NCBI GenBank assembly: GCA_933207985.1
Contig: OW240914.1
Span: forward strand, 136,848,780-136,912,779
DNA length: 64,000 nt
Direction: 5' to 3'
DNA from: Pelobates cultripes
Lineage: Eukaryota; Chordata; Amphibia; Anura; Pelobatidae
The position numbers and the translations under genes are program-made. Positions 47,253 to 59,639 of the stretch are shown here, one piece after another (position 1 is the first letter of the stretch; the number at the start of each line of letters is the position of its first letter). The notes under the pieces were generated by a model that saw only the letters and a program-made list of their open reading frames with translations, ran no database searches and was not told where the DNA came from.

Positions 47253-50200
47253 CACACACACACACTATTTTCCTTAACTATGCATACTTTATACATGCTC
47301 CATCCATCTATTAAAGGTTCATTATAAACACAGCTGCCCACTACACCAGCAATGGTGCGAGTAAGCTGTCCCCCATTCTGTGTTAAGTTGTTTTCAGGTG
47401 GTTTAACACAAACATAGGGTCCCATTGGTTTATTGCTATTTCAGACTTTCTACTTCTGCATTAGCAATATCAATCCATATTTAGGATCTGTGTGTAACTT
47501 CAACATTAGTAGTATGCTGCATCAGGGCTTGGCCATGAGAATCCAGGGGACCCTCTGTTTTTTTCAGATGGTTTGACATAGAGTCAAGGAACAGTGGAAA
47601 GAGCATGGTGGCATCACAACTGCTATAGCACCCTAGACCTGTTATGGTGCTTGGAGTGCTCTTTTAACCCCTTAACGACCGCTGACGGTTCAGGATATTT
47701 TTATAAATATTACTTTTGAATATGAAAATCTATCTAAAGTTAGCCTCCTATTTAAGATACCTTCTAGTTCAAACATTATTCAGCATGAAATAGGGATTAG
47801 TTATATAGCATGTGGCTGTGTAATCATGCAATATTCAAATTTTTCCTAACTAATTCCATTAATCCAAGTTAATTAAACTTTAATCTGCGAACATGCACTT
47901 TTTTTCACAGCAAAATATATTAGAATATAAACATACAAAGTTCAGAAAAGGCTTGGAGTCTGTATGTGCAGCTTTTCAATCTGAAACTCTGCACATACTG
48001 AAATAATTTTAATCGGGGTCAGAGGTATGACTCCACCTCCAGCAGTGTCATTAATACGTTAGTAGCCAGTCTGGAATGAGAGATCCAGGCTGGCTAATGT
48101 CAGTTATGTGCATATTCATGCACATTTATGGCTGAGAGCATTCCGTTAACGTTATCAGCCAATGAATGATCCGGTGGGATTGGCATCTGGCTTCTGCACC
48201 TCTGCAAAAGCTGGATGTTCATCACCCAGCATCAAAAAAGGTTTGGTGTCTGGTGTGTAGCCCAGGTAAGAGGGCAAACATTGCAGTTCACTTTTTTTTT
48301 TGAGAGTATATTTAGTTTAACCACTTTAGTAAACACAGATGTTAAAACAAATACAAAAACAAGTATGCTATATTGCTTATCCCAGCAACAAACGCAAGTA
48401 ACCCAAAGCAGAGACACCAACCCCAGCACACCGACGCCACCGGGCCATCGACACCCAAAATAGCGGACGCTACACGGGCCCAAGCACCCCAGCTCTACCT
48501 GCTCCCACTATCGGTTAGGCCGGACCGACTTCTGGCGGATTTCTGGGCCAAGATAGACAGCCGCAGCGGCGCCCCAGAGGGGGTCACATCGACACCAACT
48601 CCAAGAAATCGCACAACAAAGCCCACAGTACTAACTCAGACCCAGAGAAGGACCTAGAAAGTAGGGGGGACGGAGGCGGGGGGACCCTGTGCCGGCTCCA
48701 AAGCCCCAACTCTAGACCATAAGGGAGCAGCCCAAACCCTCAACAAGGGCTCGCCCCGGGACACCCCCTTCAGCACAATCGGCAACAAAGGGCTCCACAA
48801 ACAGTGGGCGACCACTCACCCCGGCAGACACCGCCCAGCACTCGGTGGCAGCCAACAGCCCCACCAGAGGACGGAGCTGTGGGACGGCGGCGGAGGGCTC
48901 AGCACTCCTCTCTCTCATGCACAATAGTAAAGCAGAGGGGACCTATGAAGCCACGACCCCCTCAGACACCCACCGAAATAGAGGTGACCCTGCACCGCCC
49001 ACGCAGTCCAGCAGCCCGGCGACAAGGGGACTCGCTCAGTCATTGCACCTCAACGCGGCAACCCTGGTACCTGCAGAAGGGATGCTCCCAGCCCCAACGA
49101 GGCATAGGGTGAACCCTACAGGGCAATTTAAAACACTGGTTTCCTAACCGGGAGACCCCACAAGCACACTGAGCCATAGCAAAGAACCCAGGATGAATCT
49201 GGAGACATGTTTCTCACCTTGCTGGCCAGCTTGAAGAGGGACCTATACCTGGGAGACCCCAGTGGACTTTAGTATAGTATCGGTTTTACTATGATACAAT
49301 TTGTTTGATTGCCGTATTACTTTAATGCTCATCATTACGCAGTTTATTCCAGGCACCAGCGCATCCACACTATACAACTAATCTCTGAGTCCGCCAAGTT
49401 ATTGTTGGACACCATCTAAATCTAAGTAACAACCATCCACTCTCTCTTGGATTATAATTATCAATATTGCATGACCAAAAGAGTTAATGCCAGTCAAGCA
49501 TGTTACGCAGTGACCGTTACTAAACCTGTCTCTGACCATGTCATCATGGTTCTGACACCTACAGGCATATTGACAAAGCTGTAAGCATTTTAGATGTTTT
49601 TCATTGTGCTGCAGGTTCTAATTCAACACATATTGCCCTCTGCTTGCCTCCCTATACTTGTTTAATATGTTCTTATTCTTTTGCCTCACGCTGCCCTGGA
49701 TGCATCTAACAGTAAATGTCCCTTGATAACAAGTTTTAAATTCATGAAAAAGACCAGCTCCAGCGGTCTAGGCAGCGATGACTAGCTAGCTAGGCTATGT
49801 ATGATCACCTTTGGTTACTTCTATGTTTTTACGAAATGTTTGCTAGCTTACTGTAATGGGAATATTAGTATTAGCCAACACACAGTCATGCGAAGCTTAT
49901 GCTGGCTCCCCAAACGCCTGCATGGGCTGTCATACCATTACATACATCTTACTGTTATCTCATGAACTGCAATACATAAATACTATAAAATGAGGCTGCT
50001 ATCTTCAGGAAATGTTGAACCGTGCTGTGATATCCCTATACTGTGCAACTCTTGTTCATTTCCCCTTCTTCATTCTGTACCGTACAAAACATATGCCTCA
50101 ATAAAATAAAGAATTAAAAAAAACAAAAACAACTTAAATTGTTCTCCAAATATGAGTGATTAACTTATTAAACTGGAGTGCATTTTACAATGATTTTATC

Positions 50201-52687
50201 ATCTTTTTATTTCTAATGGTTTATAACAAAATGAGTTCTGATATAACTGTTAAACTAATCTTAAAAGTTATTACTCTAAATATATGGGGGAGGGGGAGAC
50301 TGTAATGTTTTACATTGCATGGTTAAATTTAAAAGGACCACTGCATCCGGACCACTTCATGTCAATGTAGTGTTCAGGATGACTGTAGTGAGCCTTTAAC
50401 AAACAGCGCACACATAAAAAAAGTTTAAATTCTTACAAAGTTACTTATAACACCTTTCATAGCAAACAAATATGGGGAACTGTTCTTTTTTTTTCTTGTG
50501 TCATATGATGACAACAAGCGTGTAGATCCACAACAGCATCTACAAGCATTGTCAAGGCATTTCAGAGTGTGGCAGTTTAATCAGCAAATTTTTTGTATAA
50601 TCATGAAAATAACAAGCTAATAGACATTGCTTATATGGTATTTTGTGCTAGGGTAATTATGCCGTTAACAAAACTAGTCGCGCTTTAGGTTATAAGCGTG
50701 TGGCTTGTATATAGTGCGACATACATGCCCTATATGTATAGTGGTGAGAGTGGCAGGTTGTTAGGCTAGTAACGGTAGCTTTATACTATGTACAGTAAGA
50801 GTATTAAACGATATGCTTTGTCAGGGGGCGCAGTGTGCACTTAAATTTTTCACCAAACACACATCTTGCTAGAAATATAAACTAAGTTATAAAAAGAGAA
50901 GAGTCAGTAGGACAATATCATACAATACACTGAGAGTCCATGTTGTTATGCAGAAACCTTCTCCAGTGCTTGGGAGTGGTAGCTAGGCCTCAGTCCGGAG
51001 GGTTATCCATAGTCAGCCGATGCCTGCTCTGCTGAGCCGCTGGCATTGTGTGTAGGTCCCTTGGGTCAAGGTTCCCCCTCTTGTGGGTCGTGGAGAGGCC
51101 CTCCGCTTGTTGCGCCCGCCGGTTACCTTCCTCGCTGTATCCCGGTCAGCATTGCGACTGGCATCATGGATTCTTGTGTGCGGGGTTGCGCTTTGCTTGT
51201 TAGAGATTGCTGGGGCAGTTGAGAGGCACGCGGGTCAGACATGCTGGTGGGTTCTGCTCTGGAGCGTGGGGACGCGAATGCTTACATCCAATGATTTTGG
51301 CGCCGTTTCCTGCACTGTTGATTTTCTGCTTTGTTCCTGTCGGGGAGCCGCTCCGGAGCCACGAGGGGGATTCTCACCCAAGTGGCACTGGGTTGCTGGG
51401 CGGATCCAAGCCGCCACCTCTTTCATCGCCAGCTTGAAGGCCTGTCTCCGGATTTTGTGCTGGGTCCAGAGGCTGGCACAGAGCCGGTCATAGAACTCCC
51501 ATGTGTGCTTGGGAGGGTTAGTGAGTGTGCGCTTTCTCGTGGGCTGCGTCTGTGCCGCCATCTTGGTTGGGCCTTGACACTCCCGTTTGGCTTTTGGCTT
51601 TGTCCATTGGCCAGGTGTTGCTGCAGGGGTAGTAGTCTCCAGCGAGGACCGGGATATCCCCCGCCGGTCCAGAGGGAGGGGAAGCAGGGTTGTAGTGTGT
51701 TCTTTAGAGCGCGGCCCGCGGCGGGGGAGCAGCGCTTTTGAGCGCGGCCCGCGCCAGGGGATCGACCTCGGGCCCTGCTCTGGTTTAGGCCGCATGGCCG
51801 GCGTGGAGTTTTTCGCAGCGTATCGGTGATGGGCAGGTACCATTCTGTGTCTCTTGTTGGTTTGAGTCGGTCCCCAGACACCGTGTGCCGCCAGTGTAAG
51901 CAGTTCTGTCGATATTGTCAGGATTGTGCCTGTTATTGCAGGAGCTCTTAGAGTGTGCGACCGGCCATCTTGGCGGTCAGGCCCCGCCCCCGGGGAACTG
52001 TTCTTTAATATGTCTTTACAGCAGTACCACTGCTGAGAATTGCATGTTCTGGATGTGCCTGCCAATATATTTGGAATCCAGACCTTTTTTTTTGGGGGGT
52101 GAGCACCCCTCCACTCTAGGTTCCCCAATTAGAGGTGACAACACGAAAGCATACATTTGAGGAGTCTCTTTGTAAGCAGTTTAAGCAGTATTGCAATTAG
52201 CATGTTTATCTCCCTTGTTAAAATTATCTTAGGATCCACTTATATTGGGATACTGTGATGTTAGTGGTGGGCTTAATATGGTATAGTCATATAGTGTAAC
52301 CAAATCCCCATATCGTTTGCTAAGAGAGGTGGTTTTAAGTAACTTTGTAAGATTTAAAATCATTTGTGTGTGTTTGTGCACTGTCCTTTAATCTATTACA
52401 TATTGGTTTTTACATTAGCACCACTTTACTTTTTAAAGCTGGTTCTCTTCCTTGCTCTTTAATTTCATTGCCCTTTTTGTTTTGTTTAAATAAAGAAGCC
52501 TGTTCAAAACTTCAGTTTACCTAATACATCACCTTTATTTGTTACCTTCTATCAGTGCACCACTTTACACACAATTTCTCTCTATTCCAGTGAGTATGCC
52601 ATAGACATGGAAGTTGGATCCCAGCATCTCATCCGCTACCGCACAATAGCCCCACTTGTGGCCTCTGGAGCTGTGAATCTCATTTGA
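41125..52687 (+). CDS. GINS4: GINS complex subunit 4 (SLD5), 7 coding exons
   Basis: SLD5 is one of four GINS subunits that join MCM2-7 and CDC45 in the CMG replicative helicase. Coding exons: 41125-41220, 43382-43468, 43577-43690, 44867-44964, 46138-46226, 46309-46399, 52591-52687. All junctions are GT-AG with matching phase and give 223 residues, the same length as human. Landmarks in order: [47 protein letters not shown] and [13 protein letters not shown] (alpha-helical A domain, about residues 20-150), then [19 protein letters not shown] and [17 protein letters not shown] at the C-terminus (small beta B domain). A non-coding exon 1 ending at 39110 is inferred. A second ATG follows the first. 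Intron 7 is 6.2 kb and contains two L1 pieces. Confidence 0.97.
42217..42287 (+). mobile_element. 71-bp MITE, TTAACCCCTTAAGGAC family
   Basis: Starts TTAACCCCTTAAGGACAC and ends TCCTTAAGGGGTTAA, with the AAAAGGGAATCATGAC core in the same orientation as the copy at 32403. It is slightly shortened. Confidence 0.8.
42315..42394 (-). mobile_element. 80-bp MITE, same family, opposite orientation
   Basis: The core reads GTCATAATTCCCTTTT, the reverse of the neighbour 27 bp upstream. Termini are TTAACCCCTTAAGGAC and GTCCTTAAGGGGTTAA. Confidence 0.8.
43888..44660 (+). mobile_element. T2-like element in GINS4 intron 4, with a nested insertion
   Basis: Starts TTAAAGGACCACTATAGGC and ends CTATAGTGGTCCTTTAA, long inverted termini. 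The inside has a GTGGTCTGGGTGCC hairpin, CCTCTAGTGGCTG and CACAGTGAGAAG. It shares these in reverse with the copy at 45491-45982. A foreign segment at about 44113-44435 interrupts it. Confidence 0.8.
44113..44435. mobile_element. Nested element related to the arm of the 60.5-kb palindrome
   Basis: Inserted within the T2-like TCCATAGGAAA...GCTTTCCT segment. Bases 44283-44345 match 60683-60740: CACTCACATT, CAGAGCCGT, CCAGGCTCTGTAT, AGGTGCCAATAC in the same order. Boundaries are estimated by comparison with the uninterrupted T2-like copy at 45.7 kb. Confidence 0.55.
45387..45468. repeat. TA microsatellite, about 40 units
   Basis: Pure TA run following a short TGTG tract, in GINS4 intron 5. It produces Tyr/Ile dipeptide frames that are not coding. 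Confidence 0.98.
45491..45982 (-). mobile_element. T2-like element in GINS4 intron 5, inverted relative to intron 4 copy
   Basis: Termini TTAAAAGGGACAAC and CTATAGCAGTCATTTAA. Internal blocks CCCACCCTCAGGG, GTGCGCATTCAG, CACAGTGAGAAG, CCTCTAGTGG and AGTGGTCTGGGTGCC occur in the reverse order of the 43888-44660 copy. The inner AAAGCATTTTCAATGCTTT palindrome is intact here. Confidence 0.75.
47205..47247. repeat. AT microsatellite, about 21 units
   Basis: Pure AT run in GINS4 intron 7, followed by a short CACACACA tract. Confidence 0.97.
47640..48360. other. Gene-free intronic stretch
   Basis: Starts with a T2-like or MITE remnant (CTCTTTTAACCCCTTAACGACC near 47660), then AT-rich DNA with no recognised feature. 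Confidence 0.4.
48370..50125 (+). mobile_element. L1-type LINE, internally deleted, sense in GINS4 intron 7
   Basis: The GC-rich 5' part (48.37-49.15 kb) resembles L1 ORF1 start regions ([13 protein letters not shown]). From about 49.15 kb the DNA is AT-rich and lacks any endonuclease or reverse transcriptase. It ends AATAAAATAAAGAATTAAAAAAA near 50120, the same 3' end as the L1 at 24.08 kb. The ORF2 region therefore appears deleted. The left boundary is approximate. Confidence 0.6.
50329..50399. mobile_element. Short T2-like MITE, 71 bp
   Basis: TTAAAAGGACCACTGCATCC at the left and GACTGTAGTGAGCCTTTAA at the right are inverted, and the rest is one hairpin. Confidence 0.65.
50489..51991 (-). 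mobile_element. Chimeric L1-type insertion, antisense, with 15-bp TSD
   Basis: Flanked by identical GGGGAACTGTTCTTT at 50474-50488 and 51992-52006. The left edge is a T run (antisense poly(A)). The right 1.05 kb, read on the minus strand, begins at the L1 5' end (CCAAGATGGCCGG near 51970) and holds an ORF1-like 297-codon frame at 52128-51235 that starts outside the element. The left 0.45 kb is AT-rich and unlike L1. The L1 body is missing. Confidence 0.75.
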
Positions 52688-53130
52688 CTTTGTATGCTGT
52701 ACAAAACTATAAAACCAGCAGGGGGCAGCAGAGTAACATACTTGGATTGTTGGCCACTACATCTGTTGTACTGCATAAAACCGACATACTGTGCATACAA
52801 AAGGAAAGTAATGACCGTGTCATTCACAATCTTGCTGTATAATTCAGCACTTCATGTTCTGCTAACACGTATAAAGAGTTCAACGGGTTTGGAGTCACTG
52901 AATTTTATAAATACTGGGAAATTACTGCTTTTTACATTGAATAATACAAAGGCTGGCATAGTAATCTCCAAAGATATCACCCAGGCTTGGATAATGTGCT
53001 TCCTTATTTTATTGGATATGTGAAAGACTTGAGACGGTATCAGTAACCAGAATGTTAAGTTCCAAACAGTCATGGTAGCCCATTGCTTACCGGATTACTG
53101 TCCTACAATAAACTTGCAAGTTGATCTGTG
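52688..53130 (+). other. GINS4: GINS4 3' UTR (inferred)
   Basis: Begins after the TGA at 52685-52687. The first canonical AATAAA downstream is at 53107-53112, so cleavage at about 53125-53135 is likely. Later signals near 53510 could also be used. Confidence 0.6.
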
Positions 53131-56100
53131 TGTCACCGGTAGAATCATTTCACATATTCATCAATAAATAGACAATTTATCTTCACAGGAAACGAATGCT
53201 TCAGCAGATTATGTGGACTTAAAAAGCAGATGGATGAAGAAAAATACAATCGAAAAATGTAGATTTTGTCATCAGTCTTTGAATGAATTTCTGAAAGATG
53301 ATGTAAACAATATTTCCTGTTATAGATTAAAAACACAGCACAAAGCTCATAAATGATCACTTCTATTTAATATTTAAGTATGTGTGTATATTGTTGTCAA
53401 ACTTGAGTCAGCCTACCATATCTTCGTACGAAAACAAGAAATGTGTCCATGTTTCTCGTTGCATTAGATCTGTATTATTTCCTAAATAATTGCCCATTTT
53501 CTTTGGATAAATATAATTTTTGCAGTTATATTTGTATTGAATACTAACTGTTCATTTGGTGACAGTTGTAGATTTCTCCTTTTATCTTTTTATCTACTAA
53601 TTTTACATTGTCAGTTATATCGTTAAACCCTGGCAGTCACCAATCCTTTAAAATGTTTTATTCTCTGTAATTGACTCGTACATTATATTTTGAGAGGGTG
53701 AGTGATTATTGGCATGCACACACTTTGTATTCACTGACATTGTAGATCCACACCTCCATGCTAAAGCCATTAAGGTATAAGCCAAACACTTCAGATATCT
53801 GTCTTTTGATCTATGCATGTGAAGTTAGTGTAAAATACCCAGTAGTATAAATCAAAATGCATGCATCCTGCAAGGCACCTCTGCCTTTTCTGCATGACAA
53901 ATGTGCTTAATTTTATTTTTTCTTCTTACTGGGTCTTTTTCTCTGAAGAACCATTAAATTAATGAAGGTCATTGACTTAATGAGTAAACGAACTGTACCC
54001 TCCCCGTTTAATTTAACAATAAGAAGGCAATTTTCCCTGAAGGCTTTAGCTTTGTATACAATGCAGTATTTAATGCTCAAACAAAAACATGATTTAGGTG
54101 TCTCTCACTCTGTCTGTCTAACCCAGTCTCCTGTTACTCTCACTCCTAGCACTGCACATTAAAAAGGTCTACAAACATAAATCTGAGAACAATTGTTAAA
54201 TCTCTGGAGAATGCAATTGTGTCGATTAACCAGGGGAGGGGGTTACTTTTTTTTTAATTGTAACTTATTTTTTGCTTAAAACACATTTTATTTTGCATCT
54301 GGAGATTTGTAATAAATCCAGTTTTTGGCTTAATAACAGTGCATTGCCACTTGTTTTAGTATTGGTGTTTAATACAAACAGGTGATGCCTGCAAAAATAT
54401 AAATTACTAATGGGCAATATAAGTAAAATGTGAAAGATACTGCTGTATCAAATATATGAAGATTAAACAATGTCACTTGTAATTAAAATGTATATGATAT
54501 ACTGTAAACAGGGATAAAGGCTGATCACTCACACTGCCAATGGAATCTGAGCACTAAACATTGAGCTACTAGGTTATGTGTTCTTTTTCCCCTTACACTT
54601 ATTCTGACAAAGAGAGAGGAACTGATCTCCATGGAAGGGCAATCTAGTATAATTACTAATACAAAAGAAAAAGCTTAACAAGTTTGATTTATTCACCGAA
54701 CACAGAGTTCTAGTGAACTGAAAGCTGAATTGCAAAATTTAGGCTAAAATAGCTGAATCAGAAAAATCCTCCAACACCGCTGTTATCTCATCTTGGCTAA
54801 TTTTGCCATTTGGATTTTACAGTTCATTGTTTAGCAAAGGAATGCCTGCTGTGTTTCATTAGAGATCCCTCTTGCTCACAAATGGGCCAATCTTATTTCA
54901 GACTTATCGATGTGTTTTACATTCCTGATTGTTGCATATAAGGGTGCAGTTTCTGGACTTGTCTTTAACGTCACTTGTAGTGTAGCAATTCTTCTTAAAT
55001 ACACCAAATTTCACCAAAGTGTGGCTATAAACTTATTTTTTTATTTAATTCATGATCAGCCTGGTAATGTTTAGCTGGGTTTACTTCAGCACTGTACGTA
55101 GGAGATTCAGTATAGTAGGTGATTGATTATACTCTCCAAGTAATTGGCAGTTATTCTTAGTGGCACAAACATGTTGGCCTTCCCACCTGATACTTTAACA
55201 TGCAACCCAGTGTATATGGAGTATGAAATATTTTAGGAATAGGGACAAATGCACATCACAAGGCCATTAAGGGTGTCAGATTTTCTGTTAACCCCTTTAC
55301 GGTAGGACATCAGGTGAAGGGATAAGAGAGAGTCCAAGGCTTCATATAGGTCATAAGGTGGTCCACCAGCATCAACTAATTCCATATATTTCATACCAGA
55401 GGATGTTTAAAGGAGAGGGTTAGGAAAGAACGTCTTAGAACTCTCCATTATCAACCCACAGAGTGATGTGTATTGGATGTGGCAGTACCAGGTTATACTG
55501 CCAGGTACCCCTAAGCTAATAATTGATTCTGGTAACACCAGTTTGAATTTTACTTTCCTCTTGCCCAGTGGATAGAGTAAAATGTTGAACTATTCTTTGT
55601 TGGTGGGTGTAGGTGTACCCACTGTTGATTTCTGTTTTTAATGCAAATAGTATGGGGAATTAATAACTGATGTATTTAGCCTTTGTTCAGGGCAAAATCA
55701 GTTTGGCTCCGTTTCGGTGCTGTTTAATTTGACTGTTGGCAAATATAATTAATTTTGGCCATAATGGAAGAAACCAAATTTGTGGGCTAACTTTGATGAT
55801 GAAAATTAATTTGCTTGTAAATGACCCCATACTTAATTATGCAGTATTTTGCATTGACACACCCTCCAAGCCTATTCTAACATTTCCTCACAACATGTTA
55901 GTTTCACTGTAATTTAGAAAAGAACTCTTAATACTTGTGGTTCCATAACAATTGGGAGGCTACTTGTGGGCCAGCCTAGAATTTCTATTGTTTTTTTTTT
56001 TCAAGTCAAGTAAAAGGCTTAAATATGTGTCTGCTGATGGCTTCTAGATTATTATTTTTTCTAACCATGTACGATTGTTGATAAAAATTACATCTAAATT

Positions 56101-57180
56101 CCTTGTTTTGTTTGTCAAAATTAATACAAATTAAGATAATGTTAGGGCTGTGGGGGAAAAAAGTCCAGCTGTAGCCCATACTTGTCGGTAATAGAAGCAG
56201 GCTGAATGTTTCATATAGTAATAACATTGTGTAACTAGTAGAGCTGGATGTAAGGCTGGCCACAGTGCGGGAAGGTACATTGCTCTGTTTTAATGTCTGA
56301 ATTATGGTGAAACTAGCATGCTGTGAGGAGAAACTAGTTGGATTGCAATATACCCCATAGAGTTGTTTATTCTCCGTTCTATTACAGCACCAAATTTAGC
56401 TCTACAAATTCACTTTTGGGTCGAACTGTTGATATCCAACTGAATTCGGGTGTGTGTGAGACCAAAAATCATACTGTCCATACAATAAAAAATTTTTAAA
56501 AGCTGATAACTTGTCTTCTATGCAGACAATAATATATGATCTATTTTGGAGGTTATGTCATCATTGTGGAAGTTATCTCCATATTATTGTTATTTATATT
56601 CAACAACATATTTGTCAGTGCTGTAAAATAGACAAGTACAAAAGTTGTTGAGAATACTACTCAAACAAGGTTGATGGCGTTGTCCAAAGGCAATCTCTCA
56701 GTTTCTTAGTATCGGCTTTCCCATCCATTCTGTTTAGATCTCAGGGACTTCCTTATGTCCAGGCTGATCTAAGGTTTAAAAATAATATATATATATATAA
56801 TATGTGACTGCCAACTAGGATATTCTTTTGGATCATAAGGCACATAGCTGAAATTAAACCATTTATAACCAAAAATTGTGTATAATGTTTTGTGGCTAAT
56901 GGTCATGGTCTGTAATTCTGTGTGAACTTTTTCTTTCATATGGTCCTCTTATTTGAAATATAAAGACAGCTATGTGAATGATTGGTCTCTCTACATTCCT
57001 GTGAAGTAGCCCTTCATTTTCATCTCTCTAATGTCTGACCTCTTTCTAATTTTGTTGGTCATGTAATTGATCTTTGTAATACTGTATCTTAAAACATGGC
57101 ATCTATTTGATGATTTACTGTTTTTGATTGGTTGTTGTTTTTTTGCAGTTGTGATTTTGTACATTCCTTTTGATGCCTGT
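53131..57180. other. Intergenic AT-rich DNA
   Basis: No exon, RNA gene or complete element was recognised over about 4 kb. Only short frames occur. A TTAACCCCTTTACGGTAGG MITE remnant is near 55289. Confidence 0.5.
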
Positions 57181-57199
57181 CAAAGATATACTGTACTTT

Positions 57200-57459
57200 T
57201 TTTTTTGTTTTGTTTTTTTTGTTGTTGTTCGGGATGCTGTAATACAGAATTACAGAGGGTTAAAATACAGATGAAATAAATATATAAACTGTATAAAAAA
57301 AAATTAGAATAATAGGAGTTAACGTGATGATATGTATTGCGAGAGTTATGCATGTCCATTTCCTTTTCTTTTTCTGTTCACCTTATGTTTTTGTTTTGTG
57401 TTATGTTTACAATGTGGCAAATAGTGTGAGATAAAAATAAAGAAAACGTAAATTCTAAA
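57200..57459 (+). mobile_element. 5'-truncated L1-type 3' end with 18-bp TSD
   Basis: Flanked by AAAGATATACTGTACTTT at 57182-57199 and 57460-57477. The insert ends AAAATAAAGAAAACG plus an A-rich tail. The left part is a T/GT-rich tract. Confidence 0.75.
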
Positions 57460-58108
57460 AAAGATATACTGTACTTTACAGGTTTGTAATCCATGCATTC
57501 TGCCCTATCAGGTGAAAATAGATTACTTGCTATTCAAGTATTGCGAGTAAGCTACCCTCAAACATCCTAATTACCTATCACAATTCCCTGAGGGTAGAGG
57601 CAGAATAAGCTGGATCTTTAGTCTGTTTAGTTATTGAGGCATCAGGGGGAACCTGTGTGTCATTTTTATTTATCACCCTCCCTATTTTTGAACCACAAGC
57701 AACTTCTGCATCCAGAAGGCCAAACTAACTGTTTTTCCTGGAGTGAAGTCCTCAAAGTTCCATATATGAGCACATTTATATATCTGTATATGCACGTGCA
57801 GATCTACATGTGCGATGCAAAACAGATTAACATAAATCTGACAGGTCTTGTGTGTTGTGTCTGTTATTTATCGTTCTAGAACAACAACAAAAAAATGAGA
57901 TGCATTATTTAGTTGGTCTGGGCAGCTATCTTCAGACTGTGCCATTTTTTGCTATATCTATATGTCACCGTCATACACTGATGTATCTAAACATTTGTTT
58001 CTCTATATATCATGGCACTGCTATAAATGCTGACCTGGTCTGTTTTTTGTTGCTGTGATAGGCATAGCAATATTTGAAATGGATACACAACTATTAGTGC
58101 CTAATACC

Positions 58109-58314
58109 ATAAGTTCAGGTCAAAAGAACCAGGAGAAAAGTGCTAAGGAGAGATCTGCCATTCAACCTAGGTGAGATTTTTTTCTTTTAATGCAGTTATG
58201 TTGTACTCAAGCCATGTAATGCAGATTTATGGCACAATGAAGCCCTATGAAATGTAGTTGAATGGCAGATCTCTCCTTAGCAGTTTTCTCCTGGTTCTTT
58301 TGACCTGAACTTAT
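58109..58314. repeat. Foldback repeat, 58-bp arms
   Basis: The left arm 58109-58166 starts ATAAGTTCAGGTCAAAAG, and the right arm 58257-58314 is its reverse complement with about one mismatch. The loop is 90 bp. It may be a MITE; no target duplication was confirmed. Confidence 0.85.
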
Positions 58315-58741
58315 GCCCCAGCTAACTTTGATAATGGACATTGGGCAAGGTCTATATTGCCTGTTGGATCACTGAGTCCAGTGATATTTTATATATGCTA
58401 CTGGCTGAGTTGCCATTTGTTTAATCCACTGGCATTGGGGTAGGATTATCAATCATGATGAACAAAATTAATTCTAGGATCATCTATTACAATGAAAAAA
58501 ATTAAATTGATTGTTGTTTTAGAGAGAGAACATTGATTTTTTTTTTATTTATTTTTTTTAATATCTTTTTAGTCTGAAAAAGAAATTAGTAACCCCTTTA
58601 AAGTGCTTTGGCAGTACCAAAAAGTTGCATGCAGCCTGAGCAATGCTAAGGCCACATGTTATTTTTGTAGATACACAAAAGAGGATACTTTAATTGCCGT
58701 AAATGGAGGTGTGGCCAATGAGTAGCCTGTTCTGAGAAATC

Positions 58742-59252
58742 TTAAAGGGACACTATAGTCACCAGAACAACTACAGCTTAATGTAGTTGTTCTGGTGAGT
58801 ATAATCATTCCCTGCAGGCATTTTTATGCCAACACTGTCTTTTGAGAAAAGAGGCAGTGCTTATATTGCCCCTAGGGACACATCCAGTGGCCACTCCTCA
58901 GATGGAATCTGGATGTGCTACCTGGGGCATTGCTGCACAGTAGGCAGCACTGTCATTCAGCGTCTCCACGCTCTGCATGTAGACGCTGAATTTTCCTCAT
59001 AGAGAAGCATTTATTCAAAATAGCATTTGGCCCTGCCTCCTTGCAGATTTCAGCCAATTCAATGTTTTCCTTATAGGAAAGTATTGGATTGGCTAAAAAT
59101 CAGCAATTCTGATGTCACCAAAGAGACGGATTGGGGACTGGACCCGCATGGCGCTGGAAAAAGGTGAGTTTTAAGCCTTCTAAGGGGGAGGGCAAGCCAG
59201 CTAAACATGTTTGAATACAAGTTTGTGTCCTGACCCTATAGTGTTCCTTTAA
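58742..59252 (+). mobile_element. Complete T2-like element, 511 bp
   Basis: Starts TTAAAGGGACACTATAGTC and ends CCTATAGTGTTCCTTTAA. An AACTACAGCTTAATGTAGTT hairpin lies at the left end. No transposase. Confidence 0.8.
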
Positions 59253-59639
59253 GTTTCTTAATAATAACAATTTATGCCTTTAAAATGTAATTTAGAACAA
59301 GAACAATGTATCTTATTTACACAGGTTGATTGCTAAACACATTTATTGTAGTTTAAAGATATATTACTTATTGAGTATTATTGCTGTGGAGCTCTGTTAC
59401 ACACCAACAACATGTAGTTCATAGAACAGAGGGCTTAAAATGGTAGGTGGGTGTTGTTTTTTGTTTTGATGACATAAGCACATTCCCCATACAGTTAGCA
59501 ATATAGAGGAACTAGCTCAAATTTTAATTTGTCTCTTAAAGCAGGTAGCAGAGAGGGACCATTTAGAATCAAAGCTTGTTTCATATTGAATCTAAGACTC
59601 TCTTAAATGGTATAAAAATAATTCAAATCTATATGCAGC

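Noticed and set aside
51083..51829. Plus-strand frames of 76-136 codons in a GC-rich region
   Set aside because: They are antisense to the L1 5' region and shaped by its GC content.
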